Origin: Candidatus Peregrinibacteria bacterium
GTDB taxonomy: Bacteria > Patescibacteriota > Gracilibacteria > UM-FILTER-43-11
Assembly: GCA_016220125.1 (NCBI GenBank)
Contig: JACRIF010000087.1
Span: forward strand, 1 to 6,376
Reading direction: 5' to 3'
DNA: 6,376 nt
Below are positions 5,338 through 6,376 of the stretch, piece after piece. The position numbers and the translations under genes are program-made. The notes under the pieces are model-generated. The model saw only the letters and a list, made by a program, of their open reading frames with translations, was not told the origin of the DNA and made no database searches. The first letter of the stretch is position 1, and every line of letters begins with the position of its first letter.

Positions 5338-5346
5338 CTAATATCA
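5338..5346 (-). promoter_or_regulatory. Possible extended -10 promoter upstream of murF
   Basis: On the minus strand TGATATTAG combines a TGn element with a 4-of-6 -10 box (TATTAG, 5338-5343). No good -35 is present; the GTGGACCGAAT repeat lies where it would be. It would allow murF to be expressed apart from the exchanger. Weak call. Confidence 0.2.
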
Positions 5347-5355
5347 TGCCAAATG

Positions 5356-5390
5356 GTGGACCGAATTGTGAGCCAGGTCGTGGACCGAAT
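5356..5390. repeat. GTGGACCGAAT direct repeats, 12-bp register
   Basis: Two exact 11-bp copies of GTGGACCGAAT lie at 5356-5366 and 5380-5390, starts 24 bp apart. Between them, at 5368-5378 and in the same 12-bp register, GTGAGCCAGGT agrees at 6 of 11 positions, with all five differences being purine-for-purine. The array sits in the gap between the exchanger stop and murF. It could be an operator for murF or the remnant of a dispersed repeat. Confidence 0.6.
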
Positions 5391-5407
5391 GGTTGTCATT
5401 TGAATTG

Positions 5408-6361
5408 CTAGCCTCTGTTGATCAGATACGCCACATAGGCGATATAGCCCATAAGGAACACAATACCCTCATGTTTGCTGAGACGGTCGCGTTGGGGCGT
5501 GAAACAGAAGACGAACAACAGGAGCGTGGCTCCGAAACACACCGCTATGTCGAAATTGGTCGATGCGTTGATGGGCAAGGGACGGATGATGGCGCTGACG
5601 CCGAGGATCCAGAACACATTGAACAGGTTTGAGCCCACAATGTTGCCGATCGCAATGTCGGATTTGTGTTTGTAGGCGGCCATGGCCGATGTTGCCAGCT
5701 CGGGAAGGCTTGTCCCCACAGCCACAATGGTGAGGCCGATGAACGATTCGCTCACTCCCCATAATCGCGCCAGCGCCACGGCGCCGTCCACCACCCATTT
5801 TCCTCCAACCGTCAGTGCCACGAGCCCACCCACAGTCATCAGCAGAGCCATGGACATCGAGTATTTTTTTATGCCCCCCTCCGACTCATGCTCCGCCTTT
5901 GCCAAGCCTATGGTGTACACCAGGAAGATCAGAAAGAAACCGATGAAAACCATGCCGTCTATCCGCGAAAGAAACGAAGCCGGCATTTTGTCGATGAGCA
6001 TATCATTGGCCATGAAAAAAAGGATCACCGTGGCCAACAGGTTCATGGGTATTTCCTTCCAGGTGGTGCTTTTTTTGATTTCGAGCGGATAGATCAATGC
6101 CGAGATGCCCAGAATCAGCAGAATGTTCGCGATGTTGCTTCCCACAATGTTGCCGATGGCGATTTCGGAATTCCCCTTGAAACTGGCGATCAGGTTGACC
6201 AGCAGTTCCGGAGTTGAGGTGCCGAACGCCACAATGGTCAGGCCGATCACCAAATCCGAAATCCCAAGTCGCTTGGCGATCGAACTGGCCCCCTCCACCA
6301 ACCAGTCTGCCCCTTTCACGAGCAATGCGAACCCCACGATTAAAAGGAGAATGGTGAGCAT
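5408..6361 (-). CDS. Calcium/sodium antiporter (CaCA family, YrbG-like)
   Basis: This 317-aa, highly hydrophobic protein with about ten membrane helices is close to the 325 aa of E. coli YrbG. It shows the internal duplication that defines the cation/Ca2+ exchanger superfamily. Alpha-1 repeat: GTSTPELLVN (47-56) then GNIVGSNIANI (70-80). Alpha-2 repeat: GTSLPELATS (216-225) then GNIVGSNLFNVF (239-250). The acidic residues Glu52 and Glu221 and the paired GNIVGSN segments form the ion-binding site, and all are intact. A charged linker around 155-168 (KAEHESEGGIKK) separates the two halves. Family members use an ion gradient, usually Na+, to expel Ca2+ across the cytoplasmic membrane; the actual ions for this protein are inferred. 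ATG at 6361 begins the first hydrophobic helix, and only 15 nt of upstream sequence are visible, without a Shine-Dalgarno. The stop is TAG. It is the first visible gene of the series followed by murF and the 139-aa gene. Confidence 0.95.
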   Translation of the reverse strand: MLTILLLIVGFALLVKGADWLVEGASSIAKRLGISDLVIGLTIVAFGTSTPELLVNLIASFKGNSEIAIGNIVGSNIANILLILGISALIYPLEIKKSTTWKEIPMNLLATVILFFMANDMLIDKMPASFLSRIDGMVFIGFFLIFLVYTIGLAKAEHESEGGIKKYSMSMALLMTVGGLVALTVGGKWVVDGAVALARLWGVSESFIGLTIVAVGTSLPELATSAMAAYKHKSDIAIGNIVGSNLFNVFWILGVSAIIRPLPINASTNFDIAVCFGATLLLFVFCFTPQRDRLSKHEGIVFLMGYIAYVAYLINRG

Positions 6362-6376
6362 AAGGATACGTTAGAC

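Noticed and set aside
1..6376. CRISPR arrays, insertion sequences, attachment sites, phage genes
   Set aside because: No regular repeat-spacer pattern, no transposase or integrase frame, and no terminal inverted repeats with target duplications were seen. The only repeats are the short ones listed.

Overview
The window (6,376 bp) reads as ordinary bacterial chromosome. It has five confidently recognised protein-coding genes (one cut by the window edge), one unrecognised protein gene, one doubtful small ORF, and a roughly 1-kb stretch without a convincing protein gene. Promoters look like the bacterial housekeeping class (TATAAT boxes), and TAA, TGA and TAG all end genes, so the genetic code is standard. 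The mix is a Pur-alpha-like (DUF3276-type) small nucleic-acid-binding protein, RNase Y, a MurF-type ligase that lacks the usual N-terminal domain, and almost no Shine-Dalgarno sequences. That mix is compatible with a Patescibacteria/CPR lineage, perhaps near Peregrinibacteria. This placement is inference from gene style, not a demonstrated match.

Layout, left to right. (1) 1-411, minus: the N-terminal 137 codons of a GT4-like glycosyltransferase, leaving the window on the left. (2) 412-561: a divergent intergenic region with a pair of TTAGGG-type repeats and a promoter for the next gene. (3) 562-879, plus: the small PUR-domain protein, ending in a strong terminator. (4) A second hairpin serves the convergent gene rny (RNase Y, minus, 1008-2567). 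(5) 2568-2824: a long rny leader, with a TTGACA-16-TACAAT promoter about 220 nt upstream and a 55-codon ORF that stops 4 nt before rny. (6) 2917-3540, plus: a promoter, about 590 nt of hairpin-rich DNA with no convincing protein, and a near-perfect intrinsic terminator. This looks like a large non-coding RNA gene that I cannot assign to a known family. (7) 3544-6361, minus: a co-directional series read from right to left, namely a Na+/Ca2+ exchanger, the MurF-type ligase, and a 139-aa protein of unknown function. It ends at the same bidirectional terminator.

The genes do not form one pathway. RNase Y (mRNA turnover), the PUR protein (nucleic-acid binding), MurF (peptidoglycan precursor synthesis), a glycosyltransferase (surface polysaccharide or lipid glycosylation) and a cation exchanger are general housekeeping functions. 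The most interesting element is the orphan structured RNA locus at about 2952-3540.
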